From positions 156,411,021-156,475,020 of the forward strand of contig CM072511.1 of the NCBI GenBank assembly GCA_036898135.1: a stretch of DNA of 64,000 nt, given 5' to 3'. Of the stretch, positions 1 to 13,400 are shown piece by piece. Source of the stretch: Oncomelania hupensis. Lineage: Eukaryota; Mollusca; Gastropoda; Littorinimorpha; Pomatiopsidae. Each line of letters opens with the position of its first letter. Positions within the stretch are counted from its first letter, which is position 1. Position numbers and translations under genes: made by a program. Below the pieces are notes generated by a model that was not told the origin of the DNA, did not search any database, and saw nothing but the letters and a program-made list of their open reading frames with translations.

Positions 1-83
1 TTGGATCGTGTGCCTGTACGTCCTGCGCGGCCGCCTACCACCCTCTCTCCCCCTCCTATTCATTCTGTCGCTTCCGAGAAACA

Positions 84-145
84 GCCAATCATATGGACGA
101 TAATATTCACTATTTTTTATCGACGCTTTTGATTGGCTATATAAG
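84..145 (+). promoter_or_regulatory. possible CCAAT/TATA promoter inside the element
   Basis: There is CCAAT at 85-89, an inverted CCAAT (ATTGG) at 132-136 and TATATAAG at 138-145. They lie 90-150 bases before the small reading frame that starts at 235. The spacing suits a compact RNA polymerase II promoter, but no transcript evidence is available. Confidence 0.3.
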
Positions 146-234
146 ACTTTTTTGTTGTTGTATCAAATTTTATTCATCAGATTAACATAAGTTGTACTGA
201 TACATATAAGACTGACAACAACCCAACATTAAAC

Positions 235-306
235 ATGGCTGACAAGCAGCGATCTGAGAGGAAGCCGAAGAAAAGGAAAACTAAAGCAGACAAAACTAAT
301 TGCTAA
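235..306 (+). CDS. short Lys/Arg-rich reading frame in the element
   Basis: A 23-codon frame starts MADKQRSERKPKKRK and is strongly basic, resembling a nuclear localisation signal. It could be the decayed or spliced N-terminal part of a transposon protein, because the next 300 bases hold no long frame. It is too short to assign a function and may not be translated. Confidence 0.2.
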   Translation: MADKQRSERKPKKRKTKADKTNC

Positions 307-599
307 AAAAAATTAAAACAAGATGAAGGAAAAGAAAAATAAACATTTTTGTCAGCCTTTGGCTTTGAGTGCTCGGTAAGAGAAGAAAAAGGTGAGCCAC
401 AACCGGGCCCGGCTGAAGAAACTCAAACTGATGAAAAGACTTTTCACGCCAAGTGTTTATTACGTATGTTGGTGTATCCCCTAAAAAACTGAAAGGGGGT
501 ATAAAAAAACCCTTATGTTTGCAATGAAGGTATGAAAACCCCCACATGTTTTGGTTGAGGGTATAAATACCCCTAACTTAAAAACTTTCTCCATCACTG

Positions 600-2545
600 C
601 AAGGGAGCGCAACAGCCTTACCTTGGAATGTAGACTGTTGGTCCTATCTTTCCAAATGGGCTTCAACCTTGTCAGGGCAGCAGTTGTTTGTGTGGTACTG
701 AAGAGGACTTCCTGTCGGCACCAATTGTCTAATACAAAGGCTCCTAAATATTTGAAGCTAGACACGTCTGTGTTGAGGGATTGGTCTTGGACTTCGATGT
801 CCATGTTGTTGGTCATCATTTTGGTCTTCTCTGCACTTATTTCCATTCCATAGGCTGTGGAAATGGTGTCAAGCCTCTGTACCAGCTGTTCAAGTTCTTG
901 TTCCTCTCCAACTAATCCATCACTGTCATCTGCAAAACGGAGGTTTGAGATTGCTCTACACCCTATGCTGACTGTGCCTTCATGATCTGCAAGGGCATCT
1001 GATATGGTGCGCTCTAGGAAGATGTTGAAGAGTGTTGGAGAGAGTAGGCATCCTTGACGCACACCGATTGTTATTCTGAACCAGTTTTCAATGGCTCTGT
1101 TGTGGAGGACTGCACTAGTAGCAGGCTTTTGATTACTTAATTATTGTAGGGCTGATGTTGTACACTCTCATGGTTGCCCGCAGAGCTGCATGCCAGACTC
1201 GGTCAAATGCTTTCTTGAAGTCTACAAAAACATGATATATAGACGTTGGTGCGCGCTGGAGGTATTATTCTGAGGTTGAAAATCTGTTCAGTGGTACTTC
1301 GTCCTGCCATGAATCCTGCTTGTTCTTCAGCTATGACTTGCTCAGTTTGGGGTTTCAACCTGTTGAGTATTATTTTCAGGAGGACCTTGCTGGGATGGCT
1401 GATGGTGCAGTAATTTTCACACTCCTGAAGGTTACCTTTTTTGGGAAGAGTGATGACAAGCAACTGGGTCCATGGTGTAGGCCACTCCCCACTCTGCCAG
1501 ATCTTGTTACAGATAATGGTGAGTGCGTCAATCATCGTTTCTCCTCCTGCTTGAAGCAATTCCGCGGGTACTTTTTCTTGTTCATCGTTCTTCGTTTATC
1601 ACACAGGTCCAAAAGTTCAGGTGTGATCCACGGTTTCTTCTTTAGGTGGTGCTTGCCAAGGATTTCAGTGGCAGTATATTTCACAGCTGAGTTGAAGGTG
1701 CTGGTCATGATGTTGACATCTACTTCACCAGCTCCCAGAATGAGCAGTGGTGCAAATTTCCCTTTGGTTGTGACTTGGAATATTTCTGCCACCTCCGGGT
1801 CTTGCAGTTTGTCCAGGTCAAACCTCGGCCTCACGCACTTTGTTGTGTTTACTCTCTTCATGTGGAACCAGAGGGACATCATCACAAGATCGTGGTCACT
1901 TCCGATGTCTGCTCTGGAAAAGTGTGTGTCCTGCCAATGTTGATGCTTGATCTGAAGCATGTCTTGGCCATGATTTAGTCAGTCTGGTTGTGATGCTCCC
2001 CGCTGGTACTTTGCCATGTCCATTGTCTGTGTTTTTTATGGAGACCAAGCATGTTTGCCAGTATCAGATTGTTGTATCTGGCAAACTCCAAGAATCTCAG
2101 ATTTTCTGTCATTTGTCTCGTTGTTGCAGTGGGGTACACATGTGTTTCCCCAGTTGTGGTACGCATCTTGGCCAACCTTGGCATTCCAGTCGCCTTGCAC
2201 TATGACTGTCCTTCTTGGTCATGGACAGCCTGTAGATGTTCATAGAAATCTTTGACTTTGCTGTCGTCATAGTCTGATGTTGGGGCATAGGCCTGGATGA
2301 TGGTGATGTTAAAAGGGGCTGCTCTCAGACGGATGGTAATGAGTCTACTGAAGACTGGGCGGCAACCCATGACAGTGGCTAGAATGTCTTTGTAGACCAA
2401 GAATCCAACGACGTTTCCGTGCCTGTCATCTCTCCCACTGAAATAAAGCTTGTGGCCTTTGTCGGTTGTTGTTTCACCTAGTAGGTCTTTCCAGTGCAGT
2501 TTGCTGATACCCATTGATGGAACAAAGCTATTACAGTGGTTGTTT
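600..2545 (-). mobile_element. LINE-A, decayed endonuclease/reverse transcriptase copy
   Basis: Reading leftward on the minus strand, fragments of one non-LTR retrotransposon polyprotein appear in order. First comes an AP-type endonuclease piece with IIQAYAPTSDYDD (near 2310), then the linker, then RT fragments including FADDSDGLVG (near 930). Stops and frame changes break the frame, so this copy is dead. It reaches further into the 5' endonuclease than the long copy at 20-22.4 kb. The 3' end is cut by the DNA transposon ending at 599, and a SINE follows at 2552. Confidence 0.85.
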
Positions 2546-2551
2546 AATATG

Positions 2552-2905
2552 TTGGGTTGTGCAGTGGTGTAATGGTTTGAGCGCACACTAGCAATGTTTC
2601 ATGTTAAGCAACGTCGGGAAGGGTAAGTACTTGGATGGGTGACCATGCTTAGGAGGCTACCACCGAACAACATCCCTCCCCTCCCCTATTCCTTTCTCAC
2701 CCCTTCCCCCAGCCCACCCCCCCCAAAAAAAAAATTTGAAACTAGCACACGACCCACCCCAGTCCACCAAGTTACAAATGAGTACCTGGATCTATTTAGA
2801 ACTGGTGAAGGTAAACAGCAAGGGAGAGGAGAGATAAGCACCACCTTTTTCAAGCTGGCCTAGGGAAAAGTGAGGACCCGTACGCTTCCCTCCCCAACAA
2901 CTGAA
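2552..2905 (+). mobile_element. SINE-A copy (tRNA/5S-like head)
   Basis: The head reads like a tRNA A box (GTGCAGTGGTGTAATGG). It is followed by a stretch close to the internal promoter part of 5S rRNA: AAGCAACGTCGGG, then AGTACTTGGATGGGTGACC. The same combination occurs at 41785. The 3' portion, with a C-rich run near 2700, is divergent. The copy lies in a VPS33B intron. Confidence 0.65.
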
Positions 2906-3588
2906 AGATTACAGTGGAAACCACTTAAATATTTGTTGGCTGCAGATAAGATAGAGATGGTAAAAGGAAATAAGCAAAAATAGAAGAATAACAAAGATTC
3001 ACCAAAAATAAATTATGGATCTGTTACTAACAGTAACTAATAGCTGCAAACCTTAAACTTGAACCCGTCATTCTCAAACACAGGCTCAGCTGTAATTCTA
3101 GAGGTGCTGAAAGAACAGGCCTATTTGCCAAACTAATGTGAATAAAGAATGGATTGAACGGAGACAACCTAAAACTTTTATCTAACTCACCAGATAAGTG
3201 ACTTTACTCTCAAGCACCCTCCCTTTTTTTTGGGTAAAGCTGACAATAATTTTAGCAAGTTTCACTAAAATGTTAATTTGCACTGTCTTTCACCATGTGC
3301 AGACAATTTCCACTTTCTTTTCGTTTGAAAAATAAAAATGGACTAGTGAGAATTATGGCATACTTCTGATTTTGGAGAAGTCACTCTGGTAGGTGCGTTG
3401 AAACTCTGATTTTCATCATCCTTGAGAAACATGAAAATAATTAGCAAATTTTCATTATAACCTATGGTTCTTGATCACAAGCATGGTTCAGTTCCACGTA
3501 GAGTCCTATTTTTATTTGAAGTAATGCACAGTATTCTTACTAAAATATTACATGTTGTGTGGTGTGGTGAATTAGAATTTGTCCACAG
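2906..3588. other. intronic sequence, nothing recognised
   Basis: This is AT-rich sequence upstream of the first visible VPS33B exon. I find no exon for the missing VPS33B N-terminus and no known repeat. The last bases form a normal 3' splice site (CCACAG). Confidence 0.5.
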
Positions 3589-6500
3589 CTTCATGCTTGT
3601 GAGGTCATTCTGGAGGACGAAGGGGTCTTTGGCCATGTGACCTTGGAAGAATTTCACCTTGACATTTTCCCTCTTGACTCTGACTTCCTCTCCATGGAGA
3701 TGCCCAACCTTTTCAGGTCCTTCTATCTGGTAAGCTATTTCTCAAGAGAACATTGTGTTTTCATGTTATTTTTGCCAAAGACAGAATATGGCTACATTTA
3801 TAGTGGGATAGGGAATGGTCCCATGGGTGAACAAATCTCAACAGTAAAATGATGCCAGAATTCTAACTGGCAATGACACACAATTACTTTGAATTTTGAT
3901 GTGTGTGACATTGATAACTATAATCAAATAAATCAGGGATATCAGAGGATCACATATCATGACAGTATCGGATAGTTTGCCTTTCTTCTGATTTGTTTGT
4001 ACAACCTTTCAACAACAGTTTTAATCTAAGAGATTACTTTTCTCAGTGCTGTGTAAAAAATAATAATAATAATATTTATTTTGGATAGCTCAAACCCAAA
4101 CTTAAAGCTTGCTCTAAGCCCTTGCACACATACGCTCGCAAGGAAAAATATTTGAACAATATGGTACAACATTATGGGATAAAACATGTTAAACTTCGTA
4201 AGAAATAATAACAAAACATCCCCTCTAAGTATAAAAAGGCATTTTTAAAGAGGGACACATGCACATACACACACACAAACACACACAAAGGAGGACATCA
4301 GAATAAATGTAGAATAAATAGTGAAACGATGATAAAAATAGCTCAAATTAAAAAGTACCGTTTAGTGGCTTGGAGATAAGAAATAATATGCCGGTAATAA
4401 AAGCAATATTCAAAACTCCTATAAGAATTTCTTTTATAAACCAGAGTAAAATTTAACTAAAATATTTAAAAACCATATAGGCCAACCCCCAATAAACAAT
4501 AAAAAGGCATGTACAGGCAGAGAAGCATTTAAACCAAGAACATTACACAAAACACTGATTGAACAAACACATACCCACAATCAATTTATTTAAAGTCTGT
4601 TCACAAATTATGTTATTTTAGACTATAAAACAAAGAAACAAAATAATATAAATAATAAGGTGAAAAAAAGGAATACCAATAAGTAAATAAATCATAAATA
4701 ATAATGATAAAAAGAAAACAAAATTGAAGGAAAAGAATAAAGCAGCAACAACAAACCCATAAGAACTTTTACTGATTAAACAATGTAACCTAATGAAGCA
4801 CCATCATATTAACATCTAAAATACATCGAATAAAATAATTAATAAAAAATTTTCTATCTGAGTACACGATATAATAGATGTGATTGTCAGCATCAATTCA
4901 TTATCAGCTAATATTTTGTTTACATCATTGTACTGTGTGATAACAGTATTAATATTATTTTCTATGAATAATTTGTTTAGACATGGGCAATGTAATATCA
5001 AATGTTCTACAGTCAGAGCATTTGAGCACACACATTTGACATCGTTAGAAAATTTAGTTTTCCATGAATTTAATTTTAACTTGTAGACAATTTTTGTTAA
5101 ATGTCTGGAGTTAGACAAAATATTATTGTGTACAATTTTAAGAAAATAATTGTCCACTATTGATATCAATTCATAGTAGGAGAGGCTCATGTTATGATTA
5201 ACTTCAGTAGGCTTACTTGCACCATCTTTAGCTAGTTTATCAGCTAATTCATTACCTTTTATTCCACAATGAGAGGGAACCCACAGAAAATCAACTGTAA
5301 CATTTTTAATTAATAAACAGTGTAAAAGATATTTGATTTCAAAAATCATTTCTCTTCTAACTGAACAATTCCAGTTTTGTAGCGCATACAAAACAGACTT
5401 TGAGTCTACACGTAACACTATGCCGAACAAATCTAATGTTAATGTAAGAACACAATTCAAAGCCATAATAATAGCATACATTTCTGCAGTAAAGATTGAA
5501 AATTTTCTCCCTAAATAAAAAGACTTTTCAATATTAAGATCAGGAATAACATATGCAGCACCGGCATCAGAAGTTTCAAGTAGTGAACCATCTGTATAAA
5601 TTTTTAATATATTGAAGTAAATAGAATTTAAACGTTTCTTTACACTATTAGCTAACATATTTATTTCTTCATTTTTATTTAAATCTGTGTAATCTATATC
5701 GAACTGAGCCCGTAAGTGTTCCCAAGGGGGTATTTTGGGTAAAACAGTAACAGATTTTACATTACTAATACTAATATCACAATTTATCATCACTGCTTCT
5801 GTATAATCATGAATAGTCTGAATGTATGGAATATATTTTGATCTTTTGGGGAATTCGTTTTTAGAAGATAATAACACTTCATCGGTTACAGAATTGTCAA
5901 TACATAAACTTCTAAGAACATATTTTGAAGCAGCTAATTTACGTTGATCTGATAAAGAAAGTTTGCCTGCTTCATTATAACAACGTTGCGTATTCGTATG
6001 CACTGGTACGCCAAGAGCCAATTTTATTGCTTTACTATCTATACTCTGCAATTTATTTAAGAGTGATTTTGGTGCTGAAAAATACACCTCTTGTCCATAT
6101 ATCAATTTCGATCGAACTAGAGAAGTTGCTAGATGTAATAAAGTCTTCGTATCCTGACTCCAAGCTTGTACATTTATTATTTTTAATAAATTTAATCCTT
6201 GTCTTGCTTTATTGATTAAATATTCTATATGATATCTCCAATTTAATTTTGGTGTGAAATAGACACCAAAAAATTTTATAATTTGTTTATAAGCAAGCCT
6301 TTCGTTGTCAAGTTTTAATTCTGGTAAACATTTTGGATTTTCTCCGTTGTTAAGTAACATTAAACTAGTTTTTTCCCCGGATAATTCCAGACCATTTTCT
6401 GTCATATATGTAGATAAATTATTTAGTTCAGTTTGATATATTTTTTCAACATAAATAGTACTTCTTTTATTTGTATGCTTTCTTAATTTAACATTCATCC

Positions 6501-7355
6501 ACATTGCTATGTCGTCAGCATATTGCACCACATGGGTATTTCTCGATAAAACCTTAGGTAGGTCATGTATTAATAAAGTAAATAAAAGAGGTGCAATTAT
6601 AGACCCTTGTGGAATACCGGTATTAACATTTTGAAATGAAGAATATGTTTTACCAATTCGTGTACATATAGATCTATCATGTAATAAACTTTTTATATAC
6701 ATATAAATATGTCCACTAAGCCCTACTGATTTTAGTTTATACAGTAGTCTAGAATGCCACACAGTATCGTATGCTTTCTTTACGTCAAAAAATGTAGCAA
6801 GCAAACTTTTTTTTTGGAAAACTGCTTTTTAATATGACTAGAAATTTTAACAAGATGATCAGCAGTGCTTCGGCCCTTGCGAAATGCTGCTTGATTAACA
6901 TTATTTTTATCACAATAAAATAAAAGTCTCTGATTAATTATTTTTTCCATAAGTTTACCCACATGTGAAGTTAAAGCAATAGGTCTATAACAGTTGTTAA
7001 CAGATGTAGAAGGTTTACCCTGTTTGAGGATAGGAATTATTACAGACTGCTTCCAGACTACTGGTACAGCTCCACTTTCCCAACATTTTTGGATAAGTGA
7101 GTGCAATAGCTTCTTCCAATTTAAGGGTAAGTGACTTAACATCTGATAAGAGATACCGTCAATCCCAACTGCTGAATTATTAGTTTTAAAAGAATTAAAA
7201 GCGTCTATCATTTCATCAAAAGTGATAAGACTATTAATATATACATTTTTATCTGGAATTGGGTCTTCATACTGTTCTTTGCTTTGGTTGTCTAATCTAT
7301 ATTTTAAATTACTTTGACTTAAATTACTAGACACATTTTAAATTTTAAATTACTA

Positions 7356-7417
<62 letters not shown>

Positions 7418-10400
7418 ACTATTCATTCACTCACTCACACACTGATTATTCTGGATCTAAAAATATTTGGTAAAGAGGTAGATTTTGAGGTTCTTTTTGA
7501 ACAAGGTAAAAGACTGGGAGGGCAGAGAGTTCCAAAGAGTTGGGGCAAACACAGAAAAAGATCTCCTGCCAAAGGACTCAAACAAATACCTAGGAATTGT
7601 AGGAAGTGTACAGTGTTTGAGAAATGGAGTTGATGCTAGCTCCTGAGGAAGTTGTTTTTTTTTGGTTTTTTAAAATCAAAATCCATGTATAGAGATTCTG
7701 TTAATCTGCCTGGCTTTACATCTGTTAACCTTTGAACTTGCCTTCTATCTAAGGGTCAGTTTTGTTTTCAAAATTTCCACAATGGGGGTTAAAATATAAG
7801 ACACATGGATTTGCTAGAGGCACTTCTTCGCCACTCTAGGTCAACAACCTGCATTGCCTTGCTCAGACAATGTCTTGTATCAGTGGAGAGCATATTCCTT
7901 TTTTGCAGATTTTCGATAATGTTCTCTGCTCTATAAAAGTCATTATAACATTTACGATATTGTTGCAGAAATGGACCCACACAAAAGGGAATGATAATCT
8001 TGATGAGAATGAGCTTGGTTTGGACAGGAGAGATAACCCTGTCTAAAATTCAGCCCTAATTTAGCTGTGGGATCTCATTTATAAACAAAGGGCCAAGGGA
8101 GTCTACCAATATTGAGTAAAATTTGCATGGAAGATAATCCTGTCTAAGGTTTGACCAATTTTTTTGTTCAGCGAGCACCCACATCAGCCATTTTCTTGTG
8201 CAAAGTTTATGTGAATATTGTGAATTTAGAACTACTGTTCATGCGTTACTGTCGCAGGATGGGGACTACACTCATGTTCACACTGTGGCGTCATCACTAG
8301 TCACACTTCAGCAGTTGTATGGGAACATTCCTAATGTCCACACTATCGGCAAAATGTCCAAGGTATAGCAATGCATGTGTGTGTGTAGAGAGAATAAGGG
8401 TAGGGTGGGAGGGTAAGGGTGCTGGTGGTGGTGGGGATGATGGTGGAGGAGGTGCATGGAGGGGTGCAGAGAGGTCTGTGATGATGGCTGGGTTTGTGTG
8501 TGTACATGTGCGAGTGTCCAACATACAGATTGCATTTCTTCCATCATCATTAATTTTTCAAAAAATATTTTAATGCTGGTTGAAGATAATGCATACACTC
8601 AGATTCCGTACCACTAGGGTTGTTTTGGCAGATCTTTTATGCGGATCAGGGGCAAGTCCTCTTTTAGCGAAGTTGTGGTCTTGATTTTGTGGTCCTGATT
8701 CAGCTCTTTGCAGTTTTCTGGACCCTGTAAGCAAAGAATAACTAATTAATTCTGATTCCAAGGCATATTTCTTCCTTTTTTTTTTTCCAATTTTTTTGCA
8801 AAACCTAGTGTAACGTTATTGACCTTGCCTGTCTGCCTAATGGCTTGTATTACCTGCTTTGTTCATATTTTTTAAAAGAACATTCCACAATTATTTAATT
8901 TGCTTGGTAGATGGCGTACGAGCTGATGCAGACACTGCAGGAACAGGAGATGAGCAAAAAAGAGGGTAGTGATCAGTCCAAGTTCAACATTGGACAGTTG
9001 TTTATTATTGACAGAGGTGAGTTGACTCCTTATTATTGCTCTTGTTATTTTTATATATCATTTTGTATTGGTGTCCATTTTGCGCAGAAATGTATCTATT
9101 TTAATTAAAGCACTTATGTAATAAGACATGGCGAGTGAATTTCTGTAATCTGGGTCATTGACGCTGTCAATGTTCACACTATACTAAAGAGTTTGTTTGA
9201 GAAAAAGAAACACATTCATAGGACCATAATATGCATAACCACAAGTTATTGTTCAGAACTGGCTGACAGCTGCAGTTATCCCCCATTGTGGCACTCGCTA
9301 CTTGATCTCCCTTCCAAATGTGTCTCATTGGAAAGAGAGTCAGACATCTTAGAGTTTAATGTTCCTATATGTTGTTCTTATATAGTGCTTTTACAGCTCA
9401 AGAGCTGCTCAAGGCTGCTGACCGATACAGAATTGAACTCAAATCACCCGAGACGCCTTAGGCGCACTGTCTGACTGCCCAGACAACTTGGCACAATCCT
9501 GGGCCAAATGGGGTTAAGGGAGAGGAGATCTAGTGTTTTGCTTGGTGTATTTAGGAGTACACAGAATATTGTAGGCCTGCGTCATGGATAGACTTTCTGT
9601 GTAGGGTCTGTACATGTCTTTATGGGCATGTATGCCAGTGAGAGAAACAATGATTGGTTAGATCTGAATATCTTCAATTTTGTTCAGAAAGATTGATTAT
9701 GAAAGTTTTGGAAAGTCATTGATATAACTGAACCAGCACTGCATGCATTATTTGCATAAACATACAGAGAAAGAGTTATTACTGTGAAGTACATTACAGT
9801 GAAAGTTGTGGATGTTAATTTACTGACTAATTATATTGCATGGTTTCTATACTGTTGTTTGCAGAAGTTGACTATGTGACACCCTTGTGTTCACCAATGT
9901 CATATGAGGCGTTGCTTGATGATACCTTTGGCATTGGGTGTGGTACGTTGTTCTTTCTCTTCTCATGTTAATTTTAATTTCTTGTTGAATCGTAATGTTA
10001 ATTTGTTGTTGATGTTGTTAGTTAGCTTTCAGCAACACAAGATGTGGGGGGAATGTAGGTGTTTTTTTAGTATTTCACCTAAACTTTAGGCAGAATAATT
10101 ATCAACTGGCAGGCTAAGTTTGTGTCTGCATTACATTTATGATTGAAGTTCTCTAGCAGGAATGTCTACTGTATGCTGTTGCTTTTCCTGTTACAAAATA
10201 TGTTCTGAAGATGCTTGATTCATGGAAGAACAGATGGCCGGCAATGCATACAACATCAATGGTAGAATATATATTCCTAGAATTTGGGGTAGGTATTTTT
10301 ACTCAGTGCGTAAAAAATTTCTATCCAATGCAGAAGAAACGTCACAGAAGCATTTGAAATCAAAATGCATAAACTCATCTTGAATCATGATCTAGGCATA

Positions 10401-13400
10401 GAACTTCTTCACATTTATGAACATAATATACTTCAGACATCAGCTCGCTCGAATTCCCATTTCAATTCAACCCAGTGACTTCAGCTCAGCATCTTTCCAT
10501 TCCGTCATCAAGTTTTCTCATTTTCAGCGTGTTACACTCGGTTTGATGTTGGTGTTTTCTATCAGTATTTGATTCAGCCCCAATGCTGAATTCCTGATAA
10601 GGTGTAAATCAGATTCGTATATCCACGCAGCCTGCTCACTCAGCATACAAGACACGGAGTCGACGTATGAAGTTTTCTACTTTTATTCAGCACACATCAA
10701 CAACTGCATACAATCGCTCAATCGCCTTTCCACTCTCAAATTTACTTTCCAACTTCACTATCAACAACTACCACAACACCACACAGGGCATCCATTTTAT
10801 AATTTTTTTTCTCATTCGAGATGACGACAGGTCGTTCTAGAAATGACGCATTACAACCAACCAATCAGAATTAAAGATCGTCATCACTGACTTACGTCAT
10901 ACATCTCTCTTCCTGTCAAAAGAATGTTCTCCGTTATCTACGTCCATCAAGAAACTTCGATCGATAGTAAACAAACGGATCCAGAAAATTCTCCAACAAT
11001 ATCGACTAACGAAAATTATCAACGTTATACAAAACCTCTCCTAACAACAATGCAAACTCAAATCAAAGGTAAATAAACTCCATTATTGGATACTTTGCAA
11101 AACGAAGCGATTAGATCTATCGTGCGCGTTTCAAACATACTTTCGTTCGCGTTTCAACGTAACACAGCGTCAGTAGGCTGAAGAAGTCAAATGCGACACT
11201 GAAGAAATATTTGTTCTGTTCAAGGTCAGCAAAACAGAATCTGAGCCTTGAAGACCTACTCCAAAATAAAAACATCCCTGTTTGGCATGCTCGTATTTGG
11301 ATGAAAATGTTTTGCTCGATTTCCTATCTTCTAATTCATGATTATTTCCGTTCCGCTGTGCTAATGTATATATGGTGTGTCGACAGGAGTGCTGATGCTG
11401 GACAAAGAAGTGGTTGGCAAACAACAAAACATCAAGATGCTACTGTCTGGCAATGATCCTGTAGGTTTATTTATTTACGTCTGTATTTTGGGGTTGGTGC
11501 CTCTGAACTTTGCCCAGAGGGGTTGGATGGGGAGTGTGCCGGGGGTCCTTATTATTTTCATATTTACTTTTTTGGGTCTTACTTACGGCTCTACTTGTGC
11601 ATCACAAGCAAAAAAGGACATGGTCAGAGCGTTGCTAAATACCTTCTGCCAAGATTGTGTTGCAGATTAAATTTGGCATGCTTCAGTCTAGTCATAAGCT
11701 TTTGTGAATTATTGCTTTTTGTGATCCTCAAAGATGGAATGTATACTGAGCATTCTTTGTGAATGGATACCTAGCCCTGTGCAGTACAAATAGACATGAT
11801 GATTATCATCATCATCCTCTTTATGTTGTCTATTTGTTGGGAGAGAAAACAGTTACATACACAAATACTCTGACCAGCATGAAGCATGGCCAACAGTTGT
11901 GGCTGGCAGGGCCGGATCAAGGTAAGTAGAAGGGGGGGGGGGGGGGTTCCAAGTGATGGTATTGGGCCGGACGGAAGGTGGGAAAATTTTGCTATGTTCG
12001 TAAATTGCACCATTCATCACACATTCTGGTTGGTTGGTTTGTTTTTGAGTTTAATGTCCCATATTGGCTGGAGCCATGGAGACGGCTGATCACATTACAC
12101 ACTGACACCAACCTAAAAGTTTGTCGATATGAGGTAACAAATACTGAAATAGGGTCTCACATAGTCCCACGCCCGGTTAGAATCCACGAAAAAAAAACAC
12201 AACTACATATACATATTTATTTTTTCTTTCTGAGGTACATCGGATGGCCAGGGAGGGGGAGGGGGGGTTCCGGAACCCAGGAGCCCCCCCACCCCCCAGA
12301 TCCGGCCCTGGCTGGGAATGAAAGAAAGAAAATGACAAATAAAGGAAGAAAGAGTAAGAAAGCCAGAATTCTTGTTGTTTATGATTAGAACATTGTTTCA
12401 GATTTATTCCGAAATCCGTGACCGACACTTTTCCAACGTCTTCCCTTACCTCAGTTCAAAAGCCAAAGAACTGCAAGCCATTCATGAAGTAAGTTTTTTT
12501 TCACCTCTCCTCTTGTTGTTGTTGTGGTTGTTGTTTTTGTTGTGGTTGTGGTTGATGTTGTTGTTGATGTTGTTGCACAGTTCGAGTAGTGAAGTTGAAA
12601 CTGTTCTGCTGCAGCACACAATGATGCAAAACCACAACATTGAGTTCCACTCGCCTGGTACTGTGCAAAATGGTTTTCATGAAATTATGTCAAAGTGGTT
12701 TGTTTTCTTTCCCCATCTGGCCTGATCAAAGTGCTGTGAAACATGCCTCTGAAATGCGGGAAATTTGTAGCTAAATCTATTCTTTCTACTGTTCATAATA
12801 TGAAGCACAATTGAGAAGGAATTTATCCAAAAGCAATGTTTTGATTTCTTGTTCTTGAGCAACAGGACGGGAAATAATCCTGTTAAAGTTTTATACTAAC
12901 GCAGTGAGCTTCGCTGTTTGGGGGAGAGAGAGAGAGAGAGGGTGAAGGGACGTAGCTGCAGCTATGCCGACAAATGTTGAGCGACATTTGGGTGTAAGAT
13001 AATCCTGTGAAAGTATGCCACTAATGTAGCCAGTGCCAAGGTGCAGGATAACTACAAGCTAATGTTATATTTTCCATCTCCACCACCACCACCACTGATA
13101 CCTTGCACAATAATGTTGGTATTGTTTGTATTTGCAGAAAAAGAACAGCCTTAAGACAGTGGGTGACATGAAGACTTTTGTGTCGCAAGACCTCGGGCGC
13201 TTGAAACAACAACAGGCAGCACTCTCACATCGTACATTGTTTTCATTCGCTTTGTATTATTATCCTATATTATTTATTTATTGTTATTTTATTTAATCAC
13301 TTTTATAGAGCACTTTTCCATCTCCAGAGCTGCTCAAGGCAATGGCCGATACAGGATCTAACTCAAGCTGCCCACTTGCAGCCTTTGGGCGCTTAGTATG

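Larger units (their letters stand above)
1..599. mobile_element. right-hand part of a CAG-ended DNA transposon inserted in LINE-A
   Basis: LINE-A sequence (minus strand) resumes exactly at base 600 with CAAGGG, in the middle of a stretch that is continuous in the LINE-A copies at 24.6 kb and 59.7 kb. The bases just before the junction end in CACTG, the complement of a CAGTG start, as in the other CAG-ended elements of this window. The left end and the left CAAGGG duplication would lie outside the window. The element carries a promoter-like stretch, a short Lys-rich reading frame, and two palindrome-like GGGTATA/TACCC stretches at 495-575. The right border is firm. Superfamily membership is inferred. 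Confidence 0.55.

Noticed and set aside
2590..2665. 5S rRNA gene
   Set aside because: Only the internal promoter-like part resembles 5S rRNA, and the same composite recurs at 41.8 kb. It is a SINE segment.
8297..8598. Pro/His-rich minus-strand frames
   Set aside because: They are antisense to a VPS33B exon and to a G-rich intronic stretch, with no domain.
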